Positions 35,690-49,300 of a DNA stretch of 64,000 nucleotides are shown here, piece by piece (position 1 is the first letter of the stretch; each line of letters starts with the position of its first letter). Made by a program: the position numbers and the translations under genes. The notes under the pieces were generated by a model. It worked only from the letters and a program-made list of their open reading frames with translations, made no database searches and had not been told where the DNA came from. This DNA comes from Xestospongia muta (Eukaryota; Porifera; Demospongiae; Haplosclerida; Petrosiidae): positions 18,356,047 through 18,420,046 of the forward strand of contig OY848918.1 of the NCBI GenBank assembly GCA_963693285.1. Reading direction: 5' to 3'.

Positions 35690-36405
35690 CATTATAAAGG
35701 TTTCATTTTTAAGCAATATTTCTGTTGATTTTGTAAATTTATCGCACTGTTCAAAAATGACTAAATAAAAATTTCCTCCATTTTTAGAGTGTTGTATCTA
35801 ATAACAGAATATTGAGTGTCTTCATAGGCTATTAATTTATCATTAGTAAGTGTTAGAACTATTTGTAGTAGTTCATATCATGTCATGTTAATGTAATAAA
35901 CAAACACTATATGATGAGCAACAAAACTAACATATTCAGAAAAGACTACTAATACATGAGAAAATGTAAGCTAAAAACAAATCTGAATTAATTATGATAA
36001 AACTTCTTACAATTATACAAATTTTGTTATTAACTTGATGTCACCTATCAATGTCATAATATGACATGTTACTACAAATATGCTATATACCAGTACTAGG
36101 GACAAACAAATGAATTTTTTACCATCTCTTAATTATTTGTTTGAAACAAACTTTGTTGTGGTCAACCACAGTCTGACAAATATTCATGAGCCATTATGGA
36201 TGATTCACTATTAATAATAACTCATTAGGAAAAATCATATGATGAGGTGAGATATAGACATGGTTGTGACAGATATCTGGATCATGGTCTTATAAGTCAT
36301 GGTCTTCCTCCTGAGTCTGTCACATTGAATATGTGAATATGTTGACTTAAGTATTCCATAGTTGATTTAGACTTTTTGTAAATAGCAATAATGAGACAAA
36401 AACTA
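35690..36405. mobile_element. ~0.72-kb segment present only in the right arm
   Basis: The left arm joins the equivalents directly near 14,488 (TTATTAGTTT next to AAGCAAGTAAGG). Inside, 35,870-36,110 is a repeat also present at 52,305-52,565. Exact ends and a target duplication could not be fixed. Confidence 0.6.
35870..36110 (+). repeat. Dispersed repeat, member B (copy at 52,305-52,565)
   Basis: Same orientation. Shared blocks: TTCATATCATGTCATGT / CTCATATCATGTCATGT, CAACAAACACTATAT region, ATGAGCAACAAAACTAA, and TGAATTAATTATGATAAAAC. Confidence 0.8.
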
Positions 36406-38775
36406 GTAAACACTACTCTATATTAATTTCTAATACACTATTGTTGACAAGACATTACTGATAATAATTATGTAAGTAGGTAACCACTCAACAGATGCAC
36501 CACACATCCTTGTTACTAAAGTACATAAGAAAGAAATATACTACATTGCATATAGAAGCTAGATATTGTCTAAACATAACTTGTTGTATGTATAATTACA
36601 GTATATTATATTCAGTGCAATTATGAATTATTGGTCAAATGAACTAATCAGGTTCCATTGGTTATTGAGTCTGTTATATGAAAGGTCAATATCTCAATGA
36701 TAGTATACACTACTGAAATAGTTATAATACTACTTAATATTACATCTATAAACAACACATGTACATTGATGTACAAGACTCACTGAAAATATTGCTACAA
36801 TGTCTAATATAACAACTTGATATGTAACTGAACTATACTGATTACAAGAAAATGAGAATGTAGACTATATAACATAAGTATTCTACTCCAGTAAACATTG
36901 AGTCAGCAATTGCTGTCAGTGCAAATCATCTTATTATCATTGCAATGAACAGGCATCGTTTTAGAAGGTTAGGATTTTGAAGGAATACTTAGTTGAAAGA
37001 TATTGTTTTGGTGATTGATTGGTTTAAAATAATTAACATAAAAGTATTCCTGCTAACGTTTTCTATATTATAAAGACCTACATGATATCTCTCAACAATA
37101 TCAATTACTATTATATTACAAATTGGTGACAATTTGCTAATATCTACAACATAAAAAGAAATAAATTTTAACCACACATGTTAACCTCTGACATGATTAG
37201 TAATTAATTAGTTTATCAATTGTTATATAGAACATATTGATTGTGTGCATGATTAATTAAAGCTTCAATGTAACTGAAGGCATTGTCAATAAAATGTACA
37301 TTAATAGTTTTTAACTAAGCATTCCTTCCAAATTTCTAACCTTCTAAAACAATCCCTGCTTTTTACAATAAAATTATGATCATATTTTCAGGTATATATT
37401 TCCATACCTAAACTAATGCTTAAACAACTGCTAGTCATTTAGTACCACTAAACAATATAAGACCTAGTAATATCATATTAAAATCCTCCATATTACAGGT
37501 AATATTTACAGTTAATTTGTATAAAGATAGCTTAATGAAGATGTAGCAACATAGACAAATAATGTTTGAATACTAATCAGTAATGACTATATAGTCAGCT
37601 CTTTGTTGTTGTTTTTTTACTAACATTTATCTTGTCACATTGACAGTATTGCTATTCCATTGACATCCTATCTCATGGTATGACAATATTGTTGTTTCAC
37701 TGATATCCCTGCTCATGAATGTAGCTGTTACAAATATGTATGAGGTTGTCCGTTTATAACTAATTGTAAAAAAATACCATGTCATAGCTAAATATATGCC
37801 ATATTTATAAAGTCACTATATTGTGTATTATTACAAAAAGGACATGTGTTTATATGTTAATAATGTTTTATTTGGTAAAGAGTCAGAAACATGAGTTTCT
37901 TAGTCCATATTATATAGTGCCATGTTAATTGATATGGCCATCATATCTTTAGTTATTCAATAATGTAACTAATACAAAGAATAAAACTAATCATACCATG
38001 CATATGCAGCAGTACTACCTAGACACAATAAACTAAGTACCACTGGAAGCCTTTAAGTTGATTAGAATACACATTTTTATATTATGAATATTATTATGAA
38101 ACCATCAATATGACATATAATTAAAGTGATATTTGATGGCTTCTATAATTAACTGTATAAATTGGTGTATTATCTTAAATTCTACATGTTTCTAGTAATC
38201 ATGTAATTGTAGTGAACTAAAATCTTTGGAATTTTATGATAATGTAAAGTTTATAATTTCTCCAATTAGTAGTTGTCGTTGAATGAAAGAATAGTCAACT
38301 GAAGAGAAATCAAACTTGATCAAGCCTGAAAATCTATTCACTCTTATCTTTGGTCACTGCTCTAACATAACAATTGACTACACAAATAATACACAAAACG
38401 TAATCTGGTAACTATTTGATAAGTTTTAAATGTTAGCAGATACGTTCTTAATGTTGTTTGATGTGTTCTAGATCTGAGTATAAGAAAACAGTTTCAATTG
38501 TTTATGAACTTGAATCAGACCATCAAAAAGTTTTATTTTAATTATATTTATACAATAGATAAAAACTCTAAGGCTAACTATATATACTATAGTTTTAAAT
38601 ATATGATACACTGGATAAGGCAACAAACAATCTTGACAACCAATGAAATTAACACAACTAATAGGAAAACATTGAAACAAGTGTTCCTAGATCATATGAT
38701 GGACATGTAACAGTGACCAATTTCATTGAATTCATGGTTTACATTAGCTACTGTCAACTGAACTGCTTACTTATT
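36406..38775. other. Non-coding stretch, right arm
   Basis: Reverse of about 10,620-14,480, minus the left-only 1.4 kb. The open frame 36,989-37,177 mirrors 13,707-13,895. No gene assigned. Confidence 0.45.
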
Positions 38776-38882
38776 TTAAGTTTTTGACGAATATCAAGAG
38801 CAAGAACTCTTTTCTGAAGAGGTCCTTCTACGATATCAAGAATATTATTCCTTGAAGTAGGAGTTGGTTCATTATCTGTCAT
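38776..38882 (-). pseudogene. Half death-domain fragment (right copy)
   Basis: DNEPTPTSRNNILDIVEGPL then QKRVLALDIRQKLK. Compared with the left copy (TPASWDN), the conserved Trp codon has become Arg and there is no matching first half. Confidence 0.5.
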
Positions 38883-41670
38883 AGTTTCTCATTCTTATTG
38901 AGTAATATAGCTGAGGATCAACATCATTTTATTGAATTTATTTGAAAGAAGAAAAAAAAATTCTGGACTGTTCCTAGATAATATATGATGTATTAGCTAT
39001 TACTTTAGACATGCCAATAAAAACAATTGATAAGAAAGAAAAAAGTTAAATTTCAACAAAATAAGCAATAGTTAATAGTTATTACTATGTATATCAGTGT
39101 AAATGGGTAATTTCTTAACTCTACATGGTTTTACTACTGCTTCTTATAAGAGCTATCACTATATAATTTGTAGATAGTAAACCTGCTGTATTCTAAGTGA
39201 ACAAAATATACACATATCTACATGTACTTGTTAGGACCTTCCTTTGGCCTTGTTGTTGCACACACATTTAGTTTTACATGAGCACTACTTGCTGTATATT
39301 GATGTCATTGGTTGTAAAATCTAAGCAATAAGCACCCATGCACAGGACGTAGCAGCATGATATTTACACTATACACTATCTATAGATCTCTAATACCAAG
39401 TTACTTGCAAAAAGTATATGTAATTAAGGTCATCACTTCCTCATGGACCAACAGTAAACAATATTCTTGATAACAATATCAATTCTATATCATGTTTGGT
39501 CAGTAGTAAACTAACATTTTGTTTATGTACATTAGTCTACATTGGTACTGATCAAACAGAATGTAAATAATCACATTTCCTTTCCTTATTGTTAGAAGAA
39601 AGATAATGAAGAAAGCAAAACAATTAAAATGTGGCCTATCATGTAAGAAATAATTTCACCAACTATATTTATAGACCTCCATGACTAATTTTGCATGACT
39701 CTTCTATATGCATTCATTTATATGTAATTAAATTTGCAGACAAGAGGTCCATATTTTGAAGATTAAATGTGAATTAATATATGGTTATTAACTTTAAAAC
39801 TCATAATTGTAGTGGCACCTAATAATTGATTTTGAAGATAATATTGTTACATCATAATGTTAGTTCAGTAGTAATCATTTTGTAGATTGATTTATTCATT
39901 TTGGAATTATTAGTAGGTTAATTCAAGTTAATTCAAATGTATATTCATATTCCTCTCATTCTTCTGATTCATATCATAATTATGGTAATTACAAAATTAT
40001 TAAACTATTTTAAAGTGTTCCTTTGTACAACATTTTCCATAAATTCATATCTTACATTAGTTGTAAGTATGGATTGATGAGTTGTAAATGTAATGCAGCA
40101 TTAGTTTGTTAGTCATTTGTTAGACTCTTGCTACATGACAAACTTTAGTGAAAGGTGGAACTTTTGTGTCTGAATTGTGTTGAAAGCTGCACTGGGTATT
40201 AGTGCTAGGTATGTTCTCTCTGTTAAAACTGCTGAAGTATGGATAAAAAATTGATAATTTAGTCTCTACAACCACATTATTTGCACAACTTTTTTAAAGA
40301 CGTTTTATTGTATTTAAACAAAACGAAAATTCAAAATAAACTACGTTGAAACATAAGAAGTTAATATAGGAATCTGGAATCTAAACAGGTGTATAACAAA
40401 AAACATATATACAAAGAAGTGACATATAGTCATACTTTAAGAAAGAAACTAAATATAGTTATTAAGAACACAGATTAAGAGAAAAGAAAAGGTGAAACGG
40501 AAAAATTATAAAAGTGGTTAATGTCAACATTTTTGGAAAAAAACTTAATGTGCATATCAGGTTTGGTATTTACAAAGAAATGTTGCTAGTGATAGATATT
40601 TTCTTTGCAACATAATTTTATTCAAAATATAAACTACACTAACCACAAAACAATGTATCTAAATTAGTTTAGTTCTTTAAAGACAAAGCAAAAGCAAAAC
40701 GAATTGACAGTGTACACCTATCACAGGCTGCAAATTGTTTTCTCAACAATCTAATAATTTTTCACAAGTAATGCTGAATGATTTTGCCGTCCTAATTTTT
40801 CATTCTTGTAACTGCTAGAAATCCAGTCTATCACACCAACTCCCTTCAATATATTCTTAAGATTGTTTTACAGTCAAAATATTATTCTTTGTCCATGTAC
40901 AATGATAATATTTGCACTTTCTAATATTTCAACTATATCTCCAATATCAATTTAACTAATGATGATCAGCTTTACATTGTCAACCGAAATTATAACATTT
41001 ACATATTCAATATCAGATAGATCTAGATGTTCACCATTATACTATTTGTAATAAAAAGGAGTTTTTATTACCTGTTTTTAAATGACATTAAAAGACTGAA
41101 AAAGGTCATTACAATTACCATTATTGCTAAAGCCTGTAGTTTTTACAAGTATGATATAACTGAAAGGAAGTCAGTAGGACACAAAATTAGTTTAACTGAG
41201 CATGTGTCACCCATAAAAAGAATGAGGTGTTTTTGCATTCTTCAGTATAGTACATTTGCAATATTTCTGTTTTGCCATGTCTCTATATAATGTGGTGTTT
41301 CATCCATTCTCTATGAACTTAGTTGTTGACATTGGTAAAGAATGCAATGTTTGTAGTTGTCTTGTCAGGTCTTGAATAATTACATGATGAAACTCAAAGT
41401 GAATCATTTTGTAAACATTAACATCAATTTTTTTGTCATTATGCACTTCAGGTCACTTACGATGTATGTAAATGCTCGTTAGATTAAACAGCTTCAACAA
41501 TACATTATTATTAATTAATGTTCTATTGTTATGTTTGTAGTGTAGCATTGTGATCTCAATATACAAAATGCTCAATTCACAATGTTCTTAAGGGTGTGGT
41601 TAGTAAACCAAGATCTTAATGTAGATTTTGAATATTGACTATTGTTTATATATGTAAATTTCACTTGTCT
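38883..41670. other. Non-coding stretch, right arm, with empty TTAA site
   Basis: Reverse of about 4,990-10,490 without the two left-only insertions. TTAA at 40,857-40,860 is the unoccupied target of the transposon at 6,676. The frame at 41,027-41,290 has no family signature. Confidence 0.5.
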
Positions 41671-41684
41671 TTGCTTTATTGTAC

Positions 41685-42150
41685 AGATATTATTGGCAAA
41701 CCTGGTCAAACTTTACCCAACATAACTCTGATTCACCTGACTAGTTATCTACCTCTTCCTATCAGTAAACCACTAACAACAGCATAGTTATAAATATTCT
41801 TCAAAGTTTTCAATCTAGCATGGAAAACCAGTTTAAAGAAATTTGTATCAAACTTGGAGATATTCATGAAAGAATAGACACCTTTGAGCAGCAGCAAATG
41901 TCACTGGAAGATGAAATGAAATCAAGTACATCTGTTACAAGTTCAAGTTCTCCGTCTACTCAAGATATTAAAACAAGGATTCGTTTGCAGGTTAACATCT
42001 ACCTCATTATAATAAAGTGTAAACTATATACAGACTTGTGAATATAATTTGTATCTTAATTCTCTTTATTTTAGAGTAAGATACGATATGTCCATTCTTT
42101 ATTTGATAAAGAAAATCAGCTTAATCCTTCAAAGACATAAGTATTCATTT
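41685..42150 (+). pseudogene. Relic exons with coiled-coil-like segment (right copy)
   Basis: Acceptor TTGTACAG at about 41,685. After an early 1-nt loss the frame recovers at 41,820: MENQFKEICIKLGDIHERID then TFEQQQMSLEDEMKSSTSVT, amphipathic and Ser-rich. Donor CAG|GTTAAC at about 41,990. A second exon follows TTTTAG at about 42,075 (SKIRYVHSLFDKENQLNPSK, stop). Basic Lys/Arg-rich text appears again near 42,475-42,560. It is not a family I recognise. It runs head to tail against the death gene's 3' end, on the opposite strand. Confidence 0.45.
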
Positions 42151-43357
42151 CATCAGTCACAACGTTTTTATACATTCACAGAATCAACAGTCAACACAAT
42201 TCTATAATTGTCGAGTAAATTATACAATTAATTGTTAGTGACAAATTCAATGATGACATGGTTAGAAGTAAGTTTGTTTAACAATATGAAGTAGTTATTA
42301 TTTTTCCTTTTTGTGAAGGGGGCTATATAGTGTATCATAAAAGTCTTTTGCAAAAGACCAAGCACATGAAAACATTTATAAAGGAAAAACAGGAGAGATC
42401 TAGAAAACAAAGTGTAAGTATGTAGTAGTCATTTGTATTCTAGTAACGAATACTTTTGTGCATAAGAGCTATCAAAGTAAAGGCAAAATGGTGAAAGAAA
42501 GGAAAGAAGCTGAGCTTGGGCTAATCTTGTCAGAAGGATAAAAGATCAGAGACGTCTATGTACAATACCCACCAGCCTATAGATCACTCTGTAAACCTAG
42601 AAATCCACATACTAAACCTATTCCTATGAGATACAAGAAGTGGATGATAAGGAGTGTTGATCATAATGATGTAAGTACAGAACATGGAACATTAACTGAT
42701 CAAGGAAAATTGGAAGATGATGTGTCTGAAAATAAAGATAGTGATGACTTACTATAATAAAACTATTTCACATCATTTATTTAAGATTTGTTGGAATGTT
42801 AATTTAGTTAGTAATAAAGTATTTAAGCAACCCAGTATAAAGAAAAAACAAGCTGGTTATAAATTATTCCAATTCCTGAGCTTTATGAACCCTTATATAA
42901 CAGGTTTCTTATACTGAACCGATAAGCTAGATATAAACCAATAATAAAAGTACTAGTCATATAACACTAGAATGTATTATTCTTATACTTTTAAAATAAG
43001 AGTGTAATAAGCCTGGTATATGATCCTACTTTAATAGAGTGTTAGACTTTTCAAAATGTTTATTTCATCAAAAAACAATCAAAGTCAACCAAAATTAAAT
43101 CTATGGAATAATCAAAGAATTTGGAATTAGGGACAATATAGTAACTAATAAGATAACTCCTAAGTTACATACTTCAACAAAAAGTACAAAGTTATACTAA
43201 AAAAAGGAATCAAATAAAATTAAAATTACACAATTATAAAAAAACATCGTATGACCTGAAATGGTGATAATATAAGTCAATAGCAATTATTAATTTTAAT
43301 TAAAACAAAGAACAATTAAAGGTGATAAAGGGCAATAGCAAAAACTTATAAAAGTAG
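42151..43357. other. Non-coding flank downstream of the ankyrin-death gene
   Basis: Reverse of about 3,350-4,560. Apart from the poly(A) signal and the basic relic text near 42,475-42,560, nothing is recognised. Confidence 0.45.
43059..43064 (-). terminator. Probable poly(A) signal AATAAA of the ankyrin-death gene
   Basis: AATAAA on the minus strand about 295 nt past the stop at 43,358, in a position matching 3,644-3,649 of the other arm. Confidence 0.5.
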
Positions 43358-46300
43358 TTAAAGTCGAGAAAAATCTTTTTTACGAAGATATTTGGCATGC
43401 ACATCAGGCTTAGTTAGAAAATCACGAATCTTCACTCCAGTGGATTTATGTTTAACAATAGGGCCTTCTACTGCAGCAATAACAGTTTCCCAGGTCACAT
43501 CGGTAACCATAGTGTCGACCCAACTTTCTATTACTGTGTCAAGCTTGTTGCCATCATCTTCATTGTTGTGAGTACAACTTCCTAGGACATCACGTCCCAC
43601 CTCCAAGGCCCTACCAATTTTCTTCCATTCATACTTGATATCTGTTAACAGGCCAAGAAGATCAGTGATACTTGGTTCTTTCTTCAGTATATCAGATATA
43701 TCTAGAAGTAGAAGTATATGTTAGAATAGTATAGGCATATAAAATGCCATGATTTATTAGCATGTACTGTTTTGTTTTATAATGTAATTAACTAGGACAT
43801 GAATTAGTTATAACATTCAATTCTGATATGAAATTTCTTATATGACTATATCATATCAAATTAAACACTTTCTAGATGGTATCAGTAAAATACAATAACA
43901 ATGATACAAATGGCTTTGGTCATACAAATGCTGAGCTTTAAAAAATATCATACTATTTGAAACACTTTCTAGATGGTATCAGCAAATACATTAACAATTA
44001 TACAAATAGTTTTGGTCATTCAAATGCTGGATTTAAAATGAATAAGTTAAATATGTGCTTAGTAAGCATACACTCAATTGAATAATGAAATGATGAAAGA
44101 TATAGTCAATGAATTAACACCAATGATATATATTTAAAATTCAACATTTTATATAGTACTCCTATGTTTCATAATTTGAAATTTATATTATAGATATACG
44201 AACAATAACATTTCCATAATGCTTTATTACTATATTATAACTAACCCAGTGGCTTTGCACTGCTGACAGAAGATCCATCCTGTATCCATGGTAACTGTCG
44301 TGAAAGGTTAATGTCTGCTGTTAAACGAGAATCTCTGCAACAAGTAACAATTACTTTATCTTCATCTGGACGACAAAGATGATTGGGTGGAGGCGGACAT
44401 ATTGAGCATAGGAAACGTTCCTGAGGTATAGAGAGAATTGGTTTATACTGGAATTTCATTATGACATCTCCAATGCATTCAAGAACAGCTTGTTTTAGGG
44501 ATGAGCATTTTATACTGCGGCCAGTGTAATATATCTCCAACCAATAAATCGAGTCGACTAGTAAAACACTTCCACCAGGACCAATACATAATAACTGAAT
44601 GGCATTACGAAACTGCATTGATTCCTCTGGTAGTTCATCCAATTGTGATGGTTGATGTAGATCGAATTCAGGTGAAGCATGTCGCTTGAGGAGACTAACT
44701 ATCAAAGCAGGAAAGAGACCTTGTGGGATTGGTTTCATATCCCATGTTAAAACAAAAGAATCGAGCTGTTTCAGAAAAGGACCCCTAATATTATCCAAAT
44801 GAGATGTTGTCGGTAGCACAGAGGGCAGAAAAAACTTTCCCTTTTGAGGCAAAGGAGCAATGATAAATCTATCATCCATTAGCTTTAAGAAATCATCTGC
44901 TGTGAAATCTGGTGTGAATCCATCTGAAAGGCAGTCAAGTAACTCACGCATAAAGGTAGCTTCACATTTAAGTTGATGATGAGCATTTGATGGAGGAATA
45001 ATATTCATTTCTTTTAAACAGTCAACAGCATCAGTGAAAGAAATGCTAATTAATTCTGACAGCTTATTGAACAGCGGCTGTGGGTGGAGAAAAACTACAT
45101 TAGGTAATACATGTGGAAAATACAAGAAGATCATCAAATCGTGATAGAACATGAACGCCGCCTCGACGTCTCTGTCATTCATCTTCAGTGCCAGCCCAAT
45201 TTTCAAGCACTCTCTCTTACTGACAACCATTGACTCAGAAGTTTTCTGAAGATCCTGTAACTCTAGTTGAAACAGGAGCCATCGTGCTGGAATTTCTGCT
45301 TCGATGTAAGACTTGCATACAATTGTGCGAATAGTATCTGCAATCTTCTTTTCATGCTCATCTCTGGCAGTCGCGTTAATCGGGAATATTATTTGCTTTT
45401 TACTTTCGCAATAATTTACACGCACATCGCTAAACTGCTTTAATGTAGACCACAAACGAGCATTCTTTTGCTCCAATGACTCGCCCACGCATTCCATTAC
45501 TTTATCAAAAAACGTACCAAGAATAAGAAGGGAAGGCTTAGGATGTGAAAACTTAACGTGAATTTTGCGCAAGTCAGGCTGATCTATGGATGCTAGCGAA
45601 CGAAAGGAAGACTCAAGTAGTTGTAAGTTGGTAATCTGTCGCTCCACTGGTATGCCAATTTGTTGATCTTTGAGGCTAAAATAGAATTTAGGTTGGTCAT
45701 CAAGGTTCTCATTTAGCTTTTGTGTAAGTATATTGACTGGATTATAACGTAGCAATGCAGGACCAATGTCCAGGAATGCTGCCTGTCCACCAGAGTCAAT
45801 ACAGTGTATCCAGTGGGTGTTATTAAGCTCAGGTGACTCATCTACAATAGGTAAGACATTTACTATCTCATTAGCAACTTTTGATACAGGTTGAGGAAGT
45901 GACTTGAGAGAAGGAACTGAGGTGTCTTCATTAGATTGTGTTTTATCAATTGATGAAGAAGAATCTTGTGATCCATCATCATCAGATGATGACTCACTCT
46001 CATCATTATGAAGTGTAATGGATTCAGATGAAGTAGACTGGAGCCCACTTTTTACTGTCTTAGCAAGCATGTCTTTGAAATATGAGCGATCTACTTTGCC
46101 CCAAAAATGGGTGCTGGATGAAGTGGATCTAGATCCAGTAATAAGACTGGTGGTCTCTACCTTTCTTATCTCTGGAGCAGTAGTCACAGGAGTACTATTG
46201 TGATTCTCTGGAGGTGGTTTATCTAGCAGAAGGTTCATAACAGATGACTTCCCCGTTCCTGGAGCTCCTGACATTGCCAACATTGAGTATTTTGCTGTAA

Positions 46301-49300
46301 TTTTTCCTTCATCAAGAGCTTTGTCAAGCAACTTAGAATAATCTGTAGGAAGATGAAAGAAAGAGAACTAAGCTTAATAATGCATAATTTTCGACTTTTA
46401 TTGAAACAAAACAACTTAGTGTTGAAGTATACTACTTGTCATATGAAGCTATTACAGTGATGAACTGATATGATAGTATTATCACTAGACATCACAAAGA
46501 TGTTTTGCATTGTATAGCTGACAACAAATAAACAATTCTACTAATGACTATTTGAGTACAAATCAGAATATGTAATACATTGCCGAGCAATTAGATGTTC
46601 ATATACATACTATAGTTCCAAGTTTTCATATCTATCAGATATCATGTGACATCTAACTGTCACTGCTATCTTACTCATAACCAAGCCACAGAGAGTACAA
46701 TTCTGTATAAAATGCTCAAGGATAAGTTTTGACTTGTGGTAGCTTACATGTTAACATGTTGATAATTATATTGAGATTGACTATAATTCTAATTCCAAAT
46801 GACCATATAATAATATTACTTATAACAAGGGTTGAGGATGACACAAGATCATATTATGTACACCTGTGGTTTGTAATACTATATAATAGTTTAAAATGTA
46901 TTCTAATAAAGAACCATCATCATTGCTATCTTGAATATAATCTACAAGTATGCTTTGTTTGTTATCAAGCCTTAGAGATCAATGACCTTGTTATATCAAT
47001 ACTATACATATGTTACTAATATATGTATCATAATGTAACATCAAAATATGACAATATTAAAAATATACTAAAAATGATGACATTACAAGTATGTACAAAC
47101 ATAGTTATGATCTATTTAATTAGCTGGATTGATGAGGCAGTAGTATCATAAGATACTCATACTCATATACTAGTATCACTTACACTATAAGTACATGTCT
47201 ATTGTGATGAACTACATTACCTTTTTTGGCTTCTTCAATCAAATGTAATATAGTAGCTCTGTTCTTGTCATCAGGTTGAACTTTGTCTGCAGCTGATTCA
47301 CCTATGTTGTTCTTAATGGTAGCATCAGCTCCATTTGATAAGAGTAATTTGATGCATTCCAGTTTACCCTTAGAGCAAGCATCATGTAATGGGGTGTTAC
47401 CATCCTATATAATGAAATAATATCACATATCGTAAACATTGAAAAGTTAATTAAATATATTAATATATTATAATTAAAATAATCTCAGTGTTAACCAATA
47501 ACTCATTTATTAATTTACACAATAATCATACATATATATGAAAACATAGGACATGTCCTTCCAGTCATATTATCATTATATTATGAACACAAAGTATCTA
47601 CTCACTACATCAAGTATATTATAACTATGTATTATTACTGATATTAACTATGTTATCTCATAGAATATGATGTGTTGTTTACTAATGTTGGTTATTTATA
47701 CCTCATAACTGCTCAATGAGAGAGCTTGTTTGGTAAACAGGGTATGTAAAGAGGACTATATCATTAAAACCATTAGTATTATCAACTCAATGATATTATT
47801 ATATATGATATACAGTGAATAAACATAATTAGAGTAATTACTGCCTGGTAAATTTCTTATCATCAATCTTAGCTCATCACTTAACATATGCTTTTACTCT
47901 AACTTGCTTCATGTTCACAACTTACACATTACTACACTGATATAATGTGTTCAAATGAAAACATTACAAGACAATAGATAATGACATGTGCACAAAAGTT
48001 ATAATATCTATAACAATATTCTTTATACATAATTAAAATCCATTATCAATTATTACATAATTGAAGTGTCAAAAACAATAAAACTGACAATAAGAGCATA
48101 TGTGACCAAAAATACAAATAGATAATAATAACACATAAATTAATTTTTAAGCAAATGTTTGCATATTAATAGTTGCTATGGGCCCACCTTGAACAGAAAG
48201 TCATTAAAGTCGGTTTATGAGAAGCTCAATGATTGACCTTATGTTACCAAATTCCATTGACTTCTTGTTCAAGATGGACACATAGCAATTATTTCAATGC
48301 AACCTCTTGTTTGAAATTCGTTCGCATATTAGGTACAATTTCATATTTATGGTCACATATTAATATGTCTCAGATGTATCTTTCACAGTACAAAATACAA
48401 TGCTTATTGATTGTATAACAAGAAGTTTGATATAAGAAATCATAGGATCACACATAATATCTGGTTGTGGTAATACTGAGTTAATGATTTTGTGAGAGTT
48501 GTACTGTATCATTTATTGTTGTTACTTGCTATTAATATGTTATTACAATAATTAATATAAACAGTTGTTTGAAACATACTCTTCTTATGTAAACTTATTA
48601 AAGTCAGTAACATTCATAAAATCCTATTACACAAACCTCTCAATATAAAATAACAGAGCATATTATTCTAAATAATAAACATTATCCTGGTATAATAGTT
48701 TGTTGTTACTGAAAGTGTGAAACAATTTAGCTTATATAATGGAATAATAGTAATTAAGATACTGACTATAGTTGGTGCTAATGCTATAGTAAATGTAGAC
48801 ATTTTGTTTATATTGTGATGATATGTAGACTCTTCAAAATTGGAGAGGATTAGGTTTAAGCTAATTATAGTCACTTGGCCAGTGAAGTTTACCCTCACAT
48901 ACACAATTATTAGCACATTAACACTTTACTACAAACTACAATAATTCTTTGTCTATAATATCTGACATCTGCCAACCGATTAAATTGAAAATATGCGCAC
49001 TGGACATTACAGACTCTATGTCATCATATCTTAATAACATCTACTACAATCACTACTTTTGTATCTGTAACTATTTTAAAAGACTATTGATATATACATA
49101 ATTTATATAAGTTGAGAAAACCACAAATAACTACATAATTACATGACTTAATAACAATATTACATACTAAATACAGTCATGTATAATAATGACAACATGT
49201 TTAATAATGAAGAGACTTACTTTGTTAATGGCATCCAGTGATGCACCAGACTTTATTAGCACATCAGCTACGTCATTGTGGCCATTGAAAACAGCATAGT

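Larger units (their letters stand above)
26949..45057. repeat. Right arm of the long inverted duplication
   Basis: Reverse counterpart of 1,737-23,690. It ends within the 2.1-kb exon of the ankyrin-death gene. The gene's remaining 5' part (45,058-59,420) has no copy in the left arm. Confidence 0.93.

Noticed and set aside
44501..44689. Plus-strand frame over the GTPase exon (also 2,115-2,303 minus and 46,018-46,203)
   Set aside because: Antisense shadows of the COR-death and GTPase coding exons, which have clear domain content on the other strand.
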